This document shows positions 34,301-46,258 of a stretch of DNA of 64,000 nt, one piece after another. Position 1 is the first letter of the stretch. Every line of letters begins with the position of its first letter. A model generated the notes under the pieces. That model had not been told where the DNA came from. It made no database searches and saw nothing but the letters and a program-made list of their open reading frames with translations. Source of the stretch: Plectrocnemia conspersa (Eukaryota; Arthropoda; Insecta; Trichoptera; Polycentropodidae); assembly GCA_009617715.1 (NCBI GenBank), contig VTFK01000332.1:597380-661379 (forward strand), given 5' to 3'. Both the position numbers and the translations under genes were made by a program.

Positions 34301-34309
34301 AATACATTA

Positions 34310-34473
34310 TACCCCCCAATAACACGGTAAATTGGGGACGTGCTATTTGGGAGTCCGTTACTTTATGTGTGATTCGTATGTACATATTGCAAAAAATGCA
34401 TGAGTATTTTGTAGTCACTTAACTACACGCACCCGAATAGCGCGTTTTAAATTTACCGTGTTATTGGAGGGTC
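34310..34473. mobile_element. MITE with about 40-bp inverted ends and TA flanks
   Basis: The left end CCCCCCAATAACACGGTAAA (from 34312) is inverted at the right end CCGTGTTATTGGAGGG (34456-34471). The inner part of the repeat also matches: GTGCTATTTGGG on the left, CCCGAATAGCGCG on the right. TA lies on both sides (34308-34309 and 34474-34475). The size (about 165 bp) and TA duplication fit a Tc1/mariner-type MITE. A truncated relative lies at 13713-13790. Confidence 0.8.
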
Positions 34474-34479
34474 TATTGT

Positions 34480-34850
34480 ACTAATAGAACAGAATATGTG
34501 TTTTTATTTTTTTTGAAATACATGCATTTTTTGTTGTTGAAAATGATATCTTTACGGCTTAGAACTAATTACAAAAACAATTCCTATATTGCTTGAAAGC
34601 AAAAGCGTATAAGTAAATAATGCTCATTGTCGGTATGTTTTTTTGGGGTGGGATATAAAAGTAGAATAATATTATCTCCTTTAGTCCTATAGGCCTGAAA
34701 TATAGGTCCACCCTATGCTATGCCTAAAACCCCACCGGCTAGTACTTCGGCACAAATTAAAAAAATAATTTAACATGTTTGATATTTTTGTATTTTAAAA
34801 GAAATATATTTACTTTATTTTAAACAAATATAACGGTACCTAACAGTTTC
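34480..34850. other. AT-rich spacer with a short C-rich patch
   Basis: Patch at 34680-34750 (CTAAAACCCCACCGGCTAGT). Not recognised. Confidence 0.35.
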
Positions 34851-34939
34851 CAGTTATTTCGTTATGGAACAGAGACCGCGCCGATTTTATGATAGGGATG
34901 GCTGGCTAAGTCAAAGCAAAAACAGGTAATGCATACACG

Positions 34940-35015
34940 AAAGCACTTGTAAAAATACTGGTATTACCGGTATAAGTGTTTCTTATCTTGGCAATACCGG
35001 TATTATTGAAATTTA
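34940..35015. repeat. ACCGGTAT inverted-repeat patch
   Basis: TACTGGTATTACCGGTAT (34959-34972 region) and GGCAATACCGGTATTATTG (34989-35008) form an imperfect inverted repeat around CCGGTA-type palindromes. Probably the end of an unidentified DNA element. Confidence 0.45.
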
Positions 35016-35339
35016 ATATTCAATGTAATTAATTGTCGAAAAAAGTTTGGTAATACAAGTTCCTGGATTTTTTTTTGCAATTATAGTTAATTGTATTAAA
35101 GTGTATTTTTGATTTTAATATTTTTTTTTAATTGAAAAATAAATTAATAATATGTTATAGAAGCATTTTCTATGATCAAAATTTTTTATCAACCCTAGTT
35201 CGTTTCAGTTATACGAAAACGAACCAGAATACTATGATATTTTATCTAACCATTTCTGTCTCACAATAATTGCGATTGAAATATATTGATTTTTATAGCA
35301 AATTCTCACAAAGGCATTTACATAAATATATAAAAGGAT

Positions 35340-35840
35340 AAGTTTAAATGTGTTTTGTATGTACGTGAGACCACGCGCGTGGGGATCAACATAAATCATC
35401 TTATCTTCGGTATTGAACTGAAGTGTTTTCGGATATCCTTAGATAGCGACGGAAGCTTAACATAAGCCACTTTGAATTTTCACGAAAATGCCTTATCGTT
35501 ATGTTTTTATTTTCAAAAGGGCAACCGAAAAGGACGACAGAAAAAACTATGACCGTCTTGAAGGTCTAAACTTTAGGCGGCTTTGTCTTTGTGTGTGTCG
35601 GCCGTTGCTTACTTAAAGCCTCCGCCTTTATCATCAACCCCATGGGAGACTTTCGAGAAGTACATCGATATTAAACCGGACGAGGTGAAGTTTGATTATG
35701 AGGTTGCTCTGAGAAAGTTTCTCGAGACGTTACCTAAGGCCCGTTGCGGGATTCACCGCTGAGAAAGTCTCTATGGGATTTCTGGTGAAATGCTTCGGTG
35801 TCAGAATAGGTCACTTTTCAGACAATGCTAAAAAGCGACA
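35340..35840. other. Large GC-richer island
   Basis: Complex sequence with GACCACGCGCGTGGGGATCA (a CCACGCGCGTGG palindrome at 35371-35382), GGCGGCTTTGTCTTTGTGTG and more. It contains the open frame annotated at 35577-35759. Either a regulatory block or an exon-bearing segment. Confidence 0.4.
35577..35759 (+). CDS. Candidate exon or protein-like open frame, unknown
   Basis: 61 codons are open on the plus strand without ATG. The distal part reads WETFEKYIDIKPDEVKFDYE, then VALRKFLETLPKARCGIHR before TGA. It is charged, balanced and protein-like, in contrast to the A/T-coded frames nearby. CTTTAG directly before it could be an acceptor; no clear donor is seen. The minus strand is also open for about 40 codons over the same bases, which weakens the case. 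The family is not recognised. Confidence 0.25.
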
Positions 35841-35844
35841 GGAA

Positions 35845-36120
35845 ACAAAATAAAAATAAATTGTTCAACCTCATTTTAAAAACAATTCATGGGAAAAATA
35901 TTTTTTTTGTTATTTATTATTTTTATTAATAAAAAAAAAATATTCACCATTAAAAAAACGGTATAAAAAATATATTCTGTGTCACATATCACAAAAATAC
36001 ACTACTTAACTGCAGATCTGAAGATACTAGATGATTTAAACGATTTATATCACTTGACATACTGATAAAAATAATAATAATATAATAATAATAAATATTT
36101 AAAATAGTAAATATTGTAAA
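35845..36120. other. AT-rich spacer
   Basis: Includes an (ATA/TAA)n run at 36070-36100. Confidence 0.5.
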
Positions 36121-36126
36121 TTAGTA

Positions 36127-36376
36127 CAGTGAAAACTCGATTTACGAGTGACTTGAGATGCAAGCAATATTTTTTTTTTCATATTTGTCTCGACATATGA
36201 GCAAAAAATCATATTGCGTAACTTAAAAATTAACTTTGACATTTTATTTTTCTCTACTGAGATGAATAATGGCATTTCAATTTATTTCAATATGAAAAAT
36301 TGATTTGACATACGAGTAATTTGAGTTACGGATTCCGTCACAGAACGAATTAAACTCGTAAGTCAAGGCACCACTC
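36127..36376. mobile_element. pogo/Tigger-type MITE
   Basis: TA at 36125-36126 and 36377-36378 flank inverted ends CAGTGAAAACTCGATTTACG (left) and, read inward, GAGTGGTGCCTTGACTTACG (right). Inside are the family's typical phrases: GACTTGAGATGCAAGCAATA, CTCGACATATGAGCAAAAAA and GACATACGAGTAATTTGAGT. The CAGTGG-A-CCTCGA-TTACGAG end is characteristic of pogo-like elements. It is 250 bp with no coding capacity. Confidence 0.8.
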
Positions 36377-36379
36377 TAT

Positions 36380-37735
36380 AGGCAAATAAATAAGTTTAAT
36401 GTAAAATAAATATGGAGATGTTTTATTTACATGGCAATATTGTAATTAAAAAAATATATTTAATTCTACATATATAAATAAATTGTAAGTAAATAAAAAA
36501 AATGTGATTTATTGTGTCATTAAAAAAACGACATTAATAATTGTTAAGTTGATTTCAATGAAGAGTATAAACCGTTAAAATGTATTTTAAACATTTTAAA
36601 CAATATACATATACATCTATTGAAGGATGTAAGTGGATTAAATGTTTAATGGATAAGTTCCGATGACGGAAAATTGATTCTGGGAACAAGTCTTTTGTGC
36701 TTACAACTTTTCGAGAGTAAAAGCGTATCGCAAATATTTCCGTAATTTAATTGGTTTCGATTCACTTAATAACATAGAATACTCTTCCAATATTAAATTA
36801 TTATTTAAGTAATTTAAATTGTGATTTAATAGCATATTTTAAATAATAATTATTTTTATTAAAAAGAGTAAACAATTCGGCTGGATCGCTTAATCAATGG
36901 TTCGACGTAACTTTTTAATATAAGTTAAACGATTTGTTTTAAAAGTAAAATTCTGATCTCGATTGTTGGTTTATTCAATGGTTTATTTCGAGAGGAAACA
37001 ATAATAGAAGGTCCCGCTCAAGGCGGATGAAACGTCAATATGATTTTGACCTACGCAAAGAAAAAATATTATGCTAATTATTTTTCTGGCAGGTGGCCAT
37101 TTTAAAACTTTTTTTATCGGCGGTGTATTTTTTTTAGGATTCGTTAGAATCTGAAAAATTATTTTATCATTGGGCCGTATCTCAAATCATTGGCGACAAT
37201 CTCACGTAGCTAATTAGACGAATTATGAAGTATGCACAAGCTAGCATAAAAAAAGAAAATGCGCTTTATGAAATGCTTGGATGGTTAGGAAAATTAAAAT
37301 ATTTTAGGATATTTTGATAATAATTTTTTTGTGTTCATATTTTATGTAATCAATACTTTCTATATATATATCTGCGTTTCTATAATATTAAACGCACTTT
37401 AAAAAGTATCTGTATTTGTTATATATATTTTTATTTAAATGTAGTTTTCTTTAATTGACTTCAATAAAAAAACGCTATTATTTTGTAAATAATACATTCA
37501 AATATATAATAAATAGTAAGAAACACTTCTGATAACCATACGAATGCATTACACAAAAAATATAAAATGTCTACCACAAAATTAATTTCAATACATGGGT
37601 ATTAGAATATAACTTTCTTAATACAATATATACATACTCACAAGTCAGTAAGTTTTGAGTGATACAAATGTAGTGAATTAAATTAAATAAAAAATAAGAT
37701 CTAAAAATTAAAATTAAGATCTAAAAAAAATATTT
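36380..37735. other. AT-rich spacer
   Basis: No recognised gene. A patch at 37000-37120 is slightly more complex. Confidence 0.45.
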
Positions 37736-37739
37736 TTGT

Positions 37740-38300
37740 ATTTAACCCATTAACAGCTCATTGACTAAAGTTGAGTGGCGAGAAAATCAAATGGAAAGGA
37801 ATGTTTCGACGCAGATTGACAAAAGTGAAAGTATATAAAATATTACAACATCGTAATACAAAAAGCAATACAGAAACCTATAGGGTATATGCAAAGAAGG
37901 AAAGACGAGAAAAATACACGTTGACGGAAATATTAAATCTTGGAGCCTAAGCAACTGGAGAAGAACTTTCAATTCGCTCCATAAGAGCAGAACGTTTTAC
38001 TAAAAAGTAAATAGAGACCGAAAATAATTGAAACCGAGAACGACAGCGTGTATAAATAAAGACAGAGAAATCAACAGCGATAAACCTTAAATTTTAAACA
38101 GAAGGTCTAAACATTTTGATAAAATGTTGAACCGTTACTATTAGGCGAACTCATCCAAAGATATAGATCAGGGCGAAAAATATGAGGTGGGACCAGGAGT
38201 GAATGTTCCTAGTATTAAGTAAGTATAAATGGCCTTGAATAAATTTGAAAACAAAAAATCGCGAAGGAGCGGATACATTTCAGCGGAATTGTTTAAATAT
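37740..38300. other. Mixed-composition, purine-rich segment
   Basis: Plus-strand purine-rich (many GAGA, GAAGG and GACAG words), without repeat structure or a supported frame. Confidence 0.3.
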
Positions 38301-38640
38301 GGTGGTTCTTAATTACTTCACGCACTATATAACATATTATAAAATAAATTTAAATCAGAAATCACGCGATCAGATGGAGACATGTAATGATTGTAAATTT
38401 AATTATTTTATTGAAATATACTTTTACTATAATTTTTTTCCACTAGTTGTGTGCATCAGTTCTCGAGATGTTATATCAAACTGTTGCTGGTAAAATTGTC
38501 TAGCGTTGTAAAATGATTTCTCTGTTAATGGGCGACATTTTAAAAAAAAAAATCGTATAGTCGTATTTAATGTCGAATATGACGTTATCTTTTAGTGATA
38601 TCATTTGGTCGTCTCCACTTTAAATTTTTTACAAAATATT

Positions 38641-38753
38641 AACAATTGTCCCACGATTATTATTTACAGCCGAAGGGATCTTTATTTTTTTTAAAACAAT
38701 TGAAAAATATAAATTCTGAGCTAAGCTCGAAATTTTAATCGGCAATTAAAGAG
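38641..38753 (-). repeat. Dispersed repeat E, copy 2
   Basis: Inverted match to 27592-27712. AACAATTGTCCCACGATTAT, AACAATTGAAAAATATAAAT and TCTGAGCTAAGCTCGAAATT appear in the expected order. Confidence 0.7.
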
Positions 38754-38759
38754 AATATA

Positions 38760-39560
38760 TATAATCGAAGAAGCTAGATATTTATGTCAATAATTAAATA
38801 TTTGCAAAATCCTAAATCTTTTACCAGTTAAAAAAAGAAATACCTTTTTTAGTTATTATTCAAAAGTAGACGTATGTAAAATGAGGAAAGAAATTATTCG
38901 CAAATTATTTAATGACTCGATGAATTTTAAGGACCCTCGCTACTCGATTAAATAATGTATCATTGGCGCAACAATTAAAGAACGAAATTTCTTTCAGCCT
39001 TACGGAGAATAGTGTAAGAAAACCAACATCTTACGGATTGATAAAGAAAGAATTTAAAATATTTTAATCGACGGGTAAGAGAACAAATAATTATAGTGCT
39101 GATTAAATCAACAACAGAGAAATTTTTGCACGGCTGAAATTTTTTGGTTAGAGATATTTGTACTAAAAAAATCTGACTCACCTTTGAGAGCAAGTAGAGG
39201 TTTTTTCTACACTTGTACGACGTCTGCAATAAATATAGATGCTCAGCTTTGTTATCAAGAACGCGTTCCATTTTGACGATCCGTCAGTTACGATCCTTAA
39301 GTTCACAGCATTCTTGAATCAGGATCTGTAACATTAAATTTTTATATAACCAAATACTCCATTACAATCGAAAAAATGCAGAAAAGGTTCTTAACATACA
39401 TTTATATGAGAATATTTGTTTATTATACTTTTTTGGTAACCTAGCGCCGTTTTTCAGGAGCATTGGGAAACGACTCACTGAAACTTGTTTGTTGCTAAGC
39501 ATTTTTTTAAATTACTGGGTATTGTTAACAATCAAATTATTCTCGAGGAGTTTTAGATTC
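38760..39560. other. AT-rich spacer with mixed patches
   Basis: A 98-codon minus-strand open frame at 38975-39271 has no recognisable motif. Otherwise nothing. Confidence 0.4.
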
Positions 39561-39564
39561 TTTA

Positions 39565-39920
39565 CAGAACGAGTTAAGAATCACGATTGCATCCTCTTCC
39601 GATGCCCGTTAGAGCCAGGACGTTCACACTAGCCGACTTGACAATGGCTGTCGCCATCTGGCTCGTTAATACACTGGATTTGCACATTGATATATATTTG
39701 TATGCCACGGACGTTTTACGAAGCTCTATTGAGTGCTACGAGCTTCCTTTCGCAAAAATATATACCAATATTTCGCAAAAATATATACTAAAATGCAATA
39801 TGCAAATTTTTGTCACTGATCAATTCGTAGATTTATTAAACGCTCTCTCTCGAAAAAATCATTTTGAATGTTTTGTTTTTGGCTGTCATGGTAATGGATC
39901 GATGTTTGGCTAAAGCTTTA
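39565..39920. other. Mixed island with a 22-bp tandem pair
   Basis: Complex sequence at 39580-39760. TTTCGCAAAAATATATAC occurs twice (from 39749 and 39771). A 108-codon plus-strand open frame (39587-39913) spans both the island and the tandem repeat, which argues against a real protein. Confidence 0.35.
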
Positions 39921-39924
39921 GTCG

Positions 39925-40365
39925 GTTAGATTTTTGAAGTTAACGTATTGTCGTTGGGTCAAATATCCGTGGAGCTTTTTTGCTTGTATTTTGCACGCAT
40001 AAAAAACAAAACCATCTTGCAACTAGTGCACAAGGACCAAGAGATTCTAAATGCTAGAGTAGAGGACAAACCTGCATATGTGACATCTGTGATTGAAATG
40101 TCTTTAAATTGATGAAGTACCAAATGCAAATATAAACAACGCACCAAAAGAAAAGGTAAATCTGCGCGTCAAATAAAATTAATTATACCGAATATTTTTT
40201 TGTGTTTGTTGGGGTATCAAAGGGCAAGTAAAAATTAACTTGAAACTACTTAAAGGCAACCGTACAATAATAGCTGATCTTTACAAAATCAATTAAGTAT
40301 TTTTATTAATTAAAAGTAATATAAATGTTTTCCGCTAATTAAGTCTCGAACACACTGTAGCCGCG
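39925..40365. other. Spacer, no recognised feature
   Basis: Moderately AT-rich. A minus-strand 62-codon open frame at 39959-40147 is not recognised. Confidence 0.4.
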
Positions 40366-40369
40366 AAAT

Positions 40370-40880
40370 CCGTCCTGTGGTGAAATGCTACGTATAAAAA
40401 AACAATCCTTTTCCTAAAAAAGCAAAATATCCAATCGTGGCGATGCACAATTATCGTTTTGGCTAAAACGTGTCGAGCTGCGACCGGATACTTTTTTCTG
40501 AAAAAAAATCTCTTCTCACGCCACCGGCGATTTATTATCGGTTATTCTTCACATACTTTTTTTTATTTGGCGATTAGTAAGAAATAGAAATGAACGCCGT
40601 AAATTTTCCATTTTTTCCCAGCCAGCGCGAGCCGGGCAATAAAATAAATTGAAAAATTAAAATTAAATCGAGTGAGCAAAAGGGGAAGACACCGCACCGC
40701 GCCTGGCGCGCTTTGCTCGATTGCTCTTTGATGTTTTTTTCTTCTTTTTCGCTGATACATAATTTAACTCGGGATATAATTCAAAAACACAACGGAGTGC
40801 TCCATTATTATGACGTCTAAAAATGAAGCGATCCTGCCCTCGAAGCGATTTCTGTGGAAAAATATTTTTTTCTAATTGCC
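40370..40880. other. GC-richer island, candidate conserved non-coding region
   Basis: Includes CACGCCACCGGCGATTTATT, CCCAGCCAGCGCGAGCCGGG and CACCGCACCGCGCCTGGCGC (40689-40708) amid poly-T. It is the most GC-dense short stretch in this part of the window. No frame persists. Confidence 0.35.
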
Positions 40881-40884
40881 GCTT

Positions 40885-43325
40885 TCATAATAAAGGTTAA
40901 AAATATACAAAACAGATAAGCGATCTTTTATTTTATTATGAATTCATTTTCTGAATTAAATTGTTCCATTGTTAATTAGCTTCAGAAATCTAAATATAGG
41001 GAGAGCGAAATACTAACAGAATATACCAGGGATAATCAAACTTTTATTTGAATTCGTGCGTTTTACTTTTTCCTCATTGGTTTTCCTGGAAAAACCTTCC
41101 ATTCTACCACGAAAATCTACTCCAAAATTTTGTTGTATTGAGATATATTCCTTTAGATATATTAAATGTAACTAAAAAAAATTTTTGCGTATTTCAATTT
41201 TTGCTTCTTTGGTTAATAAATAATATGTAAAACTGCAAATCCCTTAGGTTCACCTGTAATTTGTCGGTCGCATTATTCTATTAGAATATTTCTGTGTAAA
41301 ACCATTAGTCTGTAAGACTCAAAATTTTATAAAATTTTGTTTCCTCGTAACTTTCAAAATCAACAAATAATTAATATCATTGTCCAAAATAAATTACTAG
41401 TGAAAAATGTACACTGTTTGTACACAAATTGGTGATCTACAACGTGATTATTCACAAAGCTCCCTACAAAAATTTATTTTTATTTTTTTGTGTTTACATA
41501 ATTTTTTTTTTTTTAAATAATTGAATTTATATTAAAAAAAAAAATTGTTAAAATTATCATAAATTAATACATTCTAAAAAATATTTTTCAGATTTAATTA
41601 AAATAAATAATTGAATAATGCGCATGACATTATAATTATTAGACCACATACTAAACTAATTATACTATATTGATAATAAAAAGCAAAAAAAAAATTTAAG
41701 AAAAAATATTAGGGCTTGGGATTTGGGAAAAACCTTAATATTTTTTAATTTTTAAAAAATAACAAATTTTGTGTAGAAATAAAGATTTTTTATTATTGGC
41801 AGTAAATAGTTTTTGAATACATCAATAGTGTTGGCTTTCAAATGTCTATATCCGTACTGGGATGTCTGTGTTATTTTGCCGTAAGCTTCACTGGTTGCGA
41901 TTTAAGGGTTAAACTCTTGTGTATTTTCAAATAGTTTGGGAAATAGTAAAATGATACGGTGTACCGATATATACACAAATTGACGGAAAAATAGGATACG
42001 ATCAAATCCTTAACAAATAATAGATAATTTGTGAGGCTAGAATCTCATTTTTATATTATCGACTGTTTTAGTGCTGCAGATGCATTGCGTCCCAATATTT
42101 ATGTAAGACATGCAATAGTAGTATTTGTGTGTTTTTTTACTTGTATAGAGAAACGGTTTTCTTTAGATTTTTTTTCTTTGCACAACATTATTAAAACCAC
42201 TTTGGTCTCCTATAAATATATCATATCATTATGTACTTTATTGCTATCTAAATTTATTTTTGGCAGTCCGATAAAATGCTGTTTTTTGTATGACTTGTAC
42301 GTGCATAAAAATAAATAGTTTATATCGCACCTTAAATAATTTACTAACAATATTATGATTCAGGGTGATCGGCACAAAATATAAATTTTCTTTGACTTAT
42401 AGAGTCTTAAAAATATTTTTTTGTCTTTAAAATTGGTTTAAATAATAATATACAGTACCATTTGAATTAGCTTTAACCTACCTTGTCGAAAAAAACTCAC
42501 TACAAAACTCTTGTTGTTTTGCTATTTTAGAAAATATACTCGCTACAGTAACAGACATAATTACTTAAATAAAAGTAATTTAAAAGCCCTGGTTCAGTTT
42601 AAAAAATAAGGAAAATTATGCGGCAACTATTTTAGGCTAATATTCTTTCTTTATGTTCCTAAATTTACTGCCTAAATTCGCACTGCCACCTCTCAATCAC
42701 TCTATAACATATTTATAGTGCTGTTTTCAATTTACAGGGCAATAGATCAATAATAAATAAGGTCCAGACGTGATATTAATTAAAATAAACATTAAGGCCC
42801 ATATAAGATTTGCACCCAGGTCTATCAGGTTTTTGTATCTCTGGTTTATCATATTGGTATATACAATAGTTAAAATAAAAAAAATAATTGCATTAGTGTT
42901 CAAGAGATGTATCTTTTATATATGTTCGTTTCACTATCCTATTCCGATATAGAAATCAATGAAAAATCACCATAATAATTCGTTTCCTAAAACAAATTAA
43001 ACACCCTTATATAATATGTATATTATTAATTATGGTGCCAGGTGCGTGTTATAGATATAGGAATAATATTTTTTTATTACCTAATTGGATTACATAAACC
43101 CACACGTGATTAGTCCAAGCTAATTTAGCATGAGCATATTAAAGACTTATTAAAGACTTTAACATGTTCAGAAAAGTAATATCAATTCTTTTGGGAACCA
43201 GTGACTAAAACCTAAAAGACATTTTTTGTTATTTTGTTGAATACATATAAGATAATCTCGATGAGCTAAGATAAGGTCATTATTAGAACTAGCTCGATTT
43301 TAATTATATTTTTTATCTCATTTGA
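40885..43325. other. Long AT-rich spacer
   Basis: About 2.4 kb. Open frames at 41048-41230, 42031-42318 and 42770-42952 are hydrophobic translations of A/T runs. No gene is recognised. Confidence 0.45.
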
Positions 43326-43329
43326 GATT

Positions 43330-43520
43330 TTGATTCGGAAAATTTATTAAATTTATTTATCACAGATGAAGTTTTCCGGAATTTTCCTAATTCTCACGAA
43401 TAAATATTGTTATGAATATATCTTATAAAAATTGAGTAAGCTGTAATAGAATTTATAATCAATAAAATAAATGTCACTGATTTATTAACTTTGATTTCAG
43501 TCTGGTGTCCCTTTATTTAC
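43330..43520 (+). repeat. Dispersed repeat B, copy 2
   Basis: TTTATCACAGATGAAGTTTT, TTTTCCTAATTCTCACGAAT and GATTTCAGTCTGGTGTCCCT match 11270-11490 in order and spacing, with substantial decay. Confidence 0.55.
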
Positions 43521-43524
43521 TTAG

Positions 43525-44040
43525 TAATTGTGATTGCATTTAGCAATGGAATATTTATTTTTAATTAATATGCGTTTGAATTTTATTTGTAATATGAAAC
43601 TCAAATTATTGCCCAAAAAATAAATTTAATAAAAAGGTTGACTAGTTATACTTCAGAGAACTACAATTTATTTATTTAATCATGCCTATATGAAAAACAA
43701 TTCTTTTTTAGTGATAGGTAATTTATTCAATTAAAATCCCAAATGACGTTCGAAGTAAATATAATTTGATAATTTCAATATTGTATTACAAATTATAGAT
43801 ACTACAATAATTTATTGCAGTCTTAAAAAAATATATTAAGCAAAGCGAATAAGTACAATGTAATTATTTTAAAAATTTAAATTATATCTTTAAAAATAAA
43901 ATGAAAATGTTTTGCAAATATTGAACTTTTTAAAAGATCACTGTTTATATAAATATGGTGACAGACCTTTTGGCTCTATGATCCTAGGAGTGTCTTGCTA
44001 TCAAAAAGGTAGTTTTGGTTAAGTTATCTAAGATATTTTC
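43525..44040. other. AT-rich spacer
   Basis: No recognised feature. Confidence 0.5.
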
Positions 44041-44052
44041 ACGTGAATTTTC

Positions 44053-44118
44053 CTCGGCGTTTTTAATATATCCGCAAGTTCGTTCAGTAAAATATATAGA
44101 GTTTGGGTAAACGCCGAG
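44053..44118. repeat. GC-rich inverted repeat (possible hairpin)
   Basis: CTCGGCGTTT (44053-44062) and AAACGCCGAG (44109-44118) pair perfectly. The 46-base interval can form further short AT pairs. The 66-base size is in the range of small hairpin RNAs, but no known microRNA is recognised. Confidence 0.55.
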
Positions 44119-44124
44119 TTGCCT

Positions 44125-45680
44125 CTCAACAGTCATACAACATAAATATTAAATAAATGTGTGTATGTATGTATCATATACATATATAAAATATGGCACT
44201 ATATCTGTACTGTATTTTAATAAGCGAACTCGGAAACGTACGCGGTGAAAAGTGGAATTCATAATAAAAATGCGTAAAGGTGAATTTGATTCTAAAATTC
44301 AGACACGGTAAGGAGATAAAAAATTTTTCATTACATAAATGCCTTAAACAAAATAAGCAATAGGTGTCAAAAATTTGCCAGAGTATAACCCTTATATATT
44401 TTTTAAAGTAAAGTAATAAACTGTATTATTTATTTAATTTTTTTTTTATAGTTATTAGCATTATGCTTTTATAAAATAAATGCTTTGCAGTCAAAGTGTC
44501 GGAGAAAGATTATTGAGTTTTAAAAACATATTCAAAAGTTAAACATAAATATTAAAAAAAAAAATCATGCTGTGCAGTCTTTATTTAATTAAATCACTAA
44601 AATCTTAATGTGTTTCGATAGTTTATTTTAAAAAATTGCAGCTATTAAGTAAATTATCTAAAAAATTTACACTACACGACAAAATAAACCTTAACTTGTA
44701 TATATATTTATATGTTAAAGCTAGATAAAAACGCGATTCAAAAAATAACTCATTTGAACTTTTAATCATATTTTATCAGATAGTTGAAACTAAAAGTTTA
44801 GAAGATAATAGGGTTTTTTAAACAAGGCTACAAAAATGTATTATTTTTTTGTTTTGGGGCAAAGTAAGTAGGTCAACAATTTGTCATGCTTTGTTGATAT
44901 TATTATTACACAAAGCAATTATTATTTAGTAAAAAATGTTTGAAGCAAGTGCTGGTTTAAATCTTATCATATTTAGATTTTATTTTAAAATATAATCCTG
45001 AATAATGATCTAGTAAAATAGCGTTGTGCATTAAGTCTAATGTGTTCATGAAAAGCCTTTTTATATGATTGACAACCAAAATCTATGGCGACTCTTAAGC
45101 AGGTAAATTTTGTTCAAATGGATCGAAAAATATTCATACCCATTTGAAACATTTTTAGACCTTTGATTAAAATTGCATCTTGTGCAAGCTTTTGTTTAGT
45201 ATCTTTAGTGATGGTCAGCTCTAATGACTTAATGGCCGTTAATCATTATATTGTCTGTTATTATTAATTATTTCTTTTTGCGTGACATAAAAACAATCTT
45301 TATTATTTTTGATAAAATGCTTTAATTTTGCATTTTTTATTAAAAAGAATAGCATGGTTATTTAGAAAATCCATTTTAAATATTATTATTATTATCATTG
45401 TTTAAAATCGCTGCAAAATTCCATTTATTCATTGTTTTTAGATTTGTTTTATATCTAGTGCTTTTATAAATTACTATTTTTATGATTTCACTCTGAGGAA
45501 TTATTAAAATATATGATATTAAGTAAATAAACGTGTCATTCCTTGAGTTGTCACTTTTTTTGGATTGACATATAATAACTTAGCACTTGAAACCTGCAAA
45601 TATTTGGGAAGCTTGGTAACAATTTATTGGTATTAAAATGTATATAAATATGTTACAGTGAAGTTATGTTTTATCTGACG
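44125..45680. other. AT-rich spacer
   Basis: A mixed patch lies at 45030-45240. No gene is recognised. Confidence 0.45.
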
Positions 45681-45684
45681 TTTG

Positions 45685-45760
45685 AACGCGATAGGCGAGT
45701 GGTATAAGTCGCGGACCATTGACCTGAAAGACCGAAGTTCGAATCCTATATGGAAAATAT
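45685..45760 (+). repeat. tRNA-derived (SINE-like) fragment
   Basis: GATAGGCGAGTGGTATAAGT is a good A-box region. It is followed about 35 bases later by GAAGTTCGAATCC, a good B box, and then an A/T tail. The stems do not pair well enough for a working tRNA. It differs from the fragment at 10710-10790, so two tRNA-derived families may be present. Confidence 0.5.
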
Positions 45761-46258
45761 TTTTTTTATTGTCTTAAAAATTGAAAATATAAAAAAAAAA
45801 ATATTTTACAAATTCTTTATTCTCATGTATTTACAATATGGTTTACTTGTCAGAAATCTTGCAATATTAAGTACCTAACCTAAGTTATTTCCTTAACTTT
45901 AAGACATGTATTTACTATTTTAGATTTTGATATTTTATTCTATTTGTTAGTAAGTTGTTTTATTTATAGAGGAAAAGTTGTTAAAAAAAACTCTTTGCGA
46001 AATTGGGATTTAGTTTTTATTATTATTATAATGCTATTATGTATTTATTTTAATACCAGGCTCGGTGGGTCATCAAGTCTTAAACCTAATTAACAACAAT
46101 ATTTACAAAACAAATTTAAATTTGACTCTTCCAGGCTGGTTTACAGTAGTCATGAAATGCGTTAGTTTGTGAGTGCCAAAACTAGCGGCGGCTATAGTGC
46201 TAGACACCCAAGAATGCCGATTGCATTAGTACGAGTGTATCTGTGAATCTGTCAACTT

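Noticed and set aside
39587..39913. 108-codon plus-strand open frame
   Set aside because: It crosses from a GC island into a tandem AT repeat with a change of residue composition; no family is recognised.
42031..42318. 95-codon hydrophobic open frame that could pass for a membrane protein
   Set aside because: Hydrophobicity comes from T-rich codons; no promoter, no homology and no consistent segment structure.
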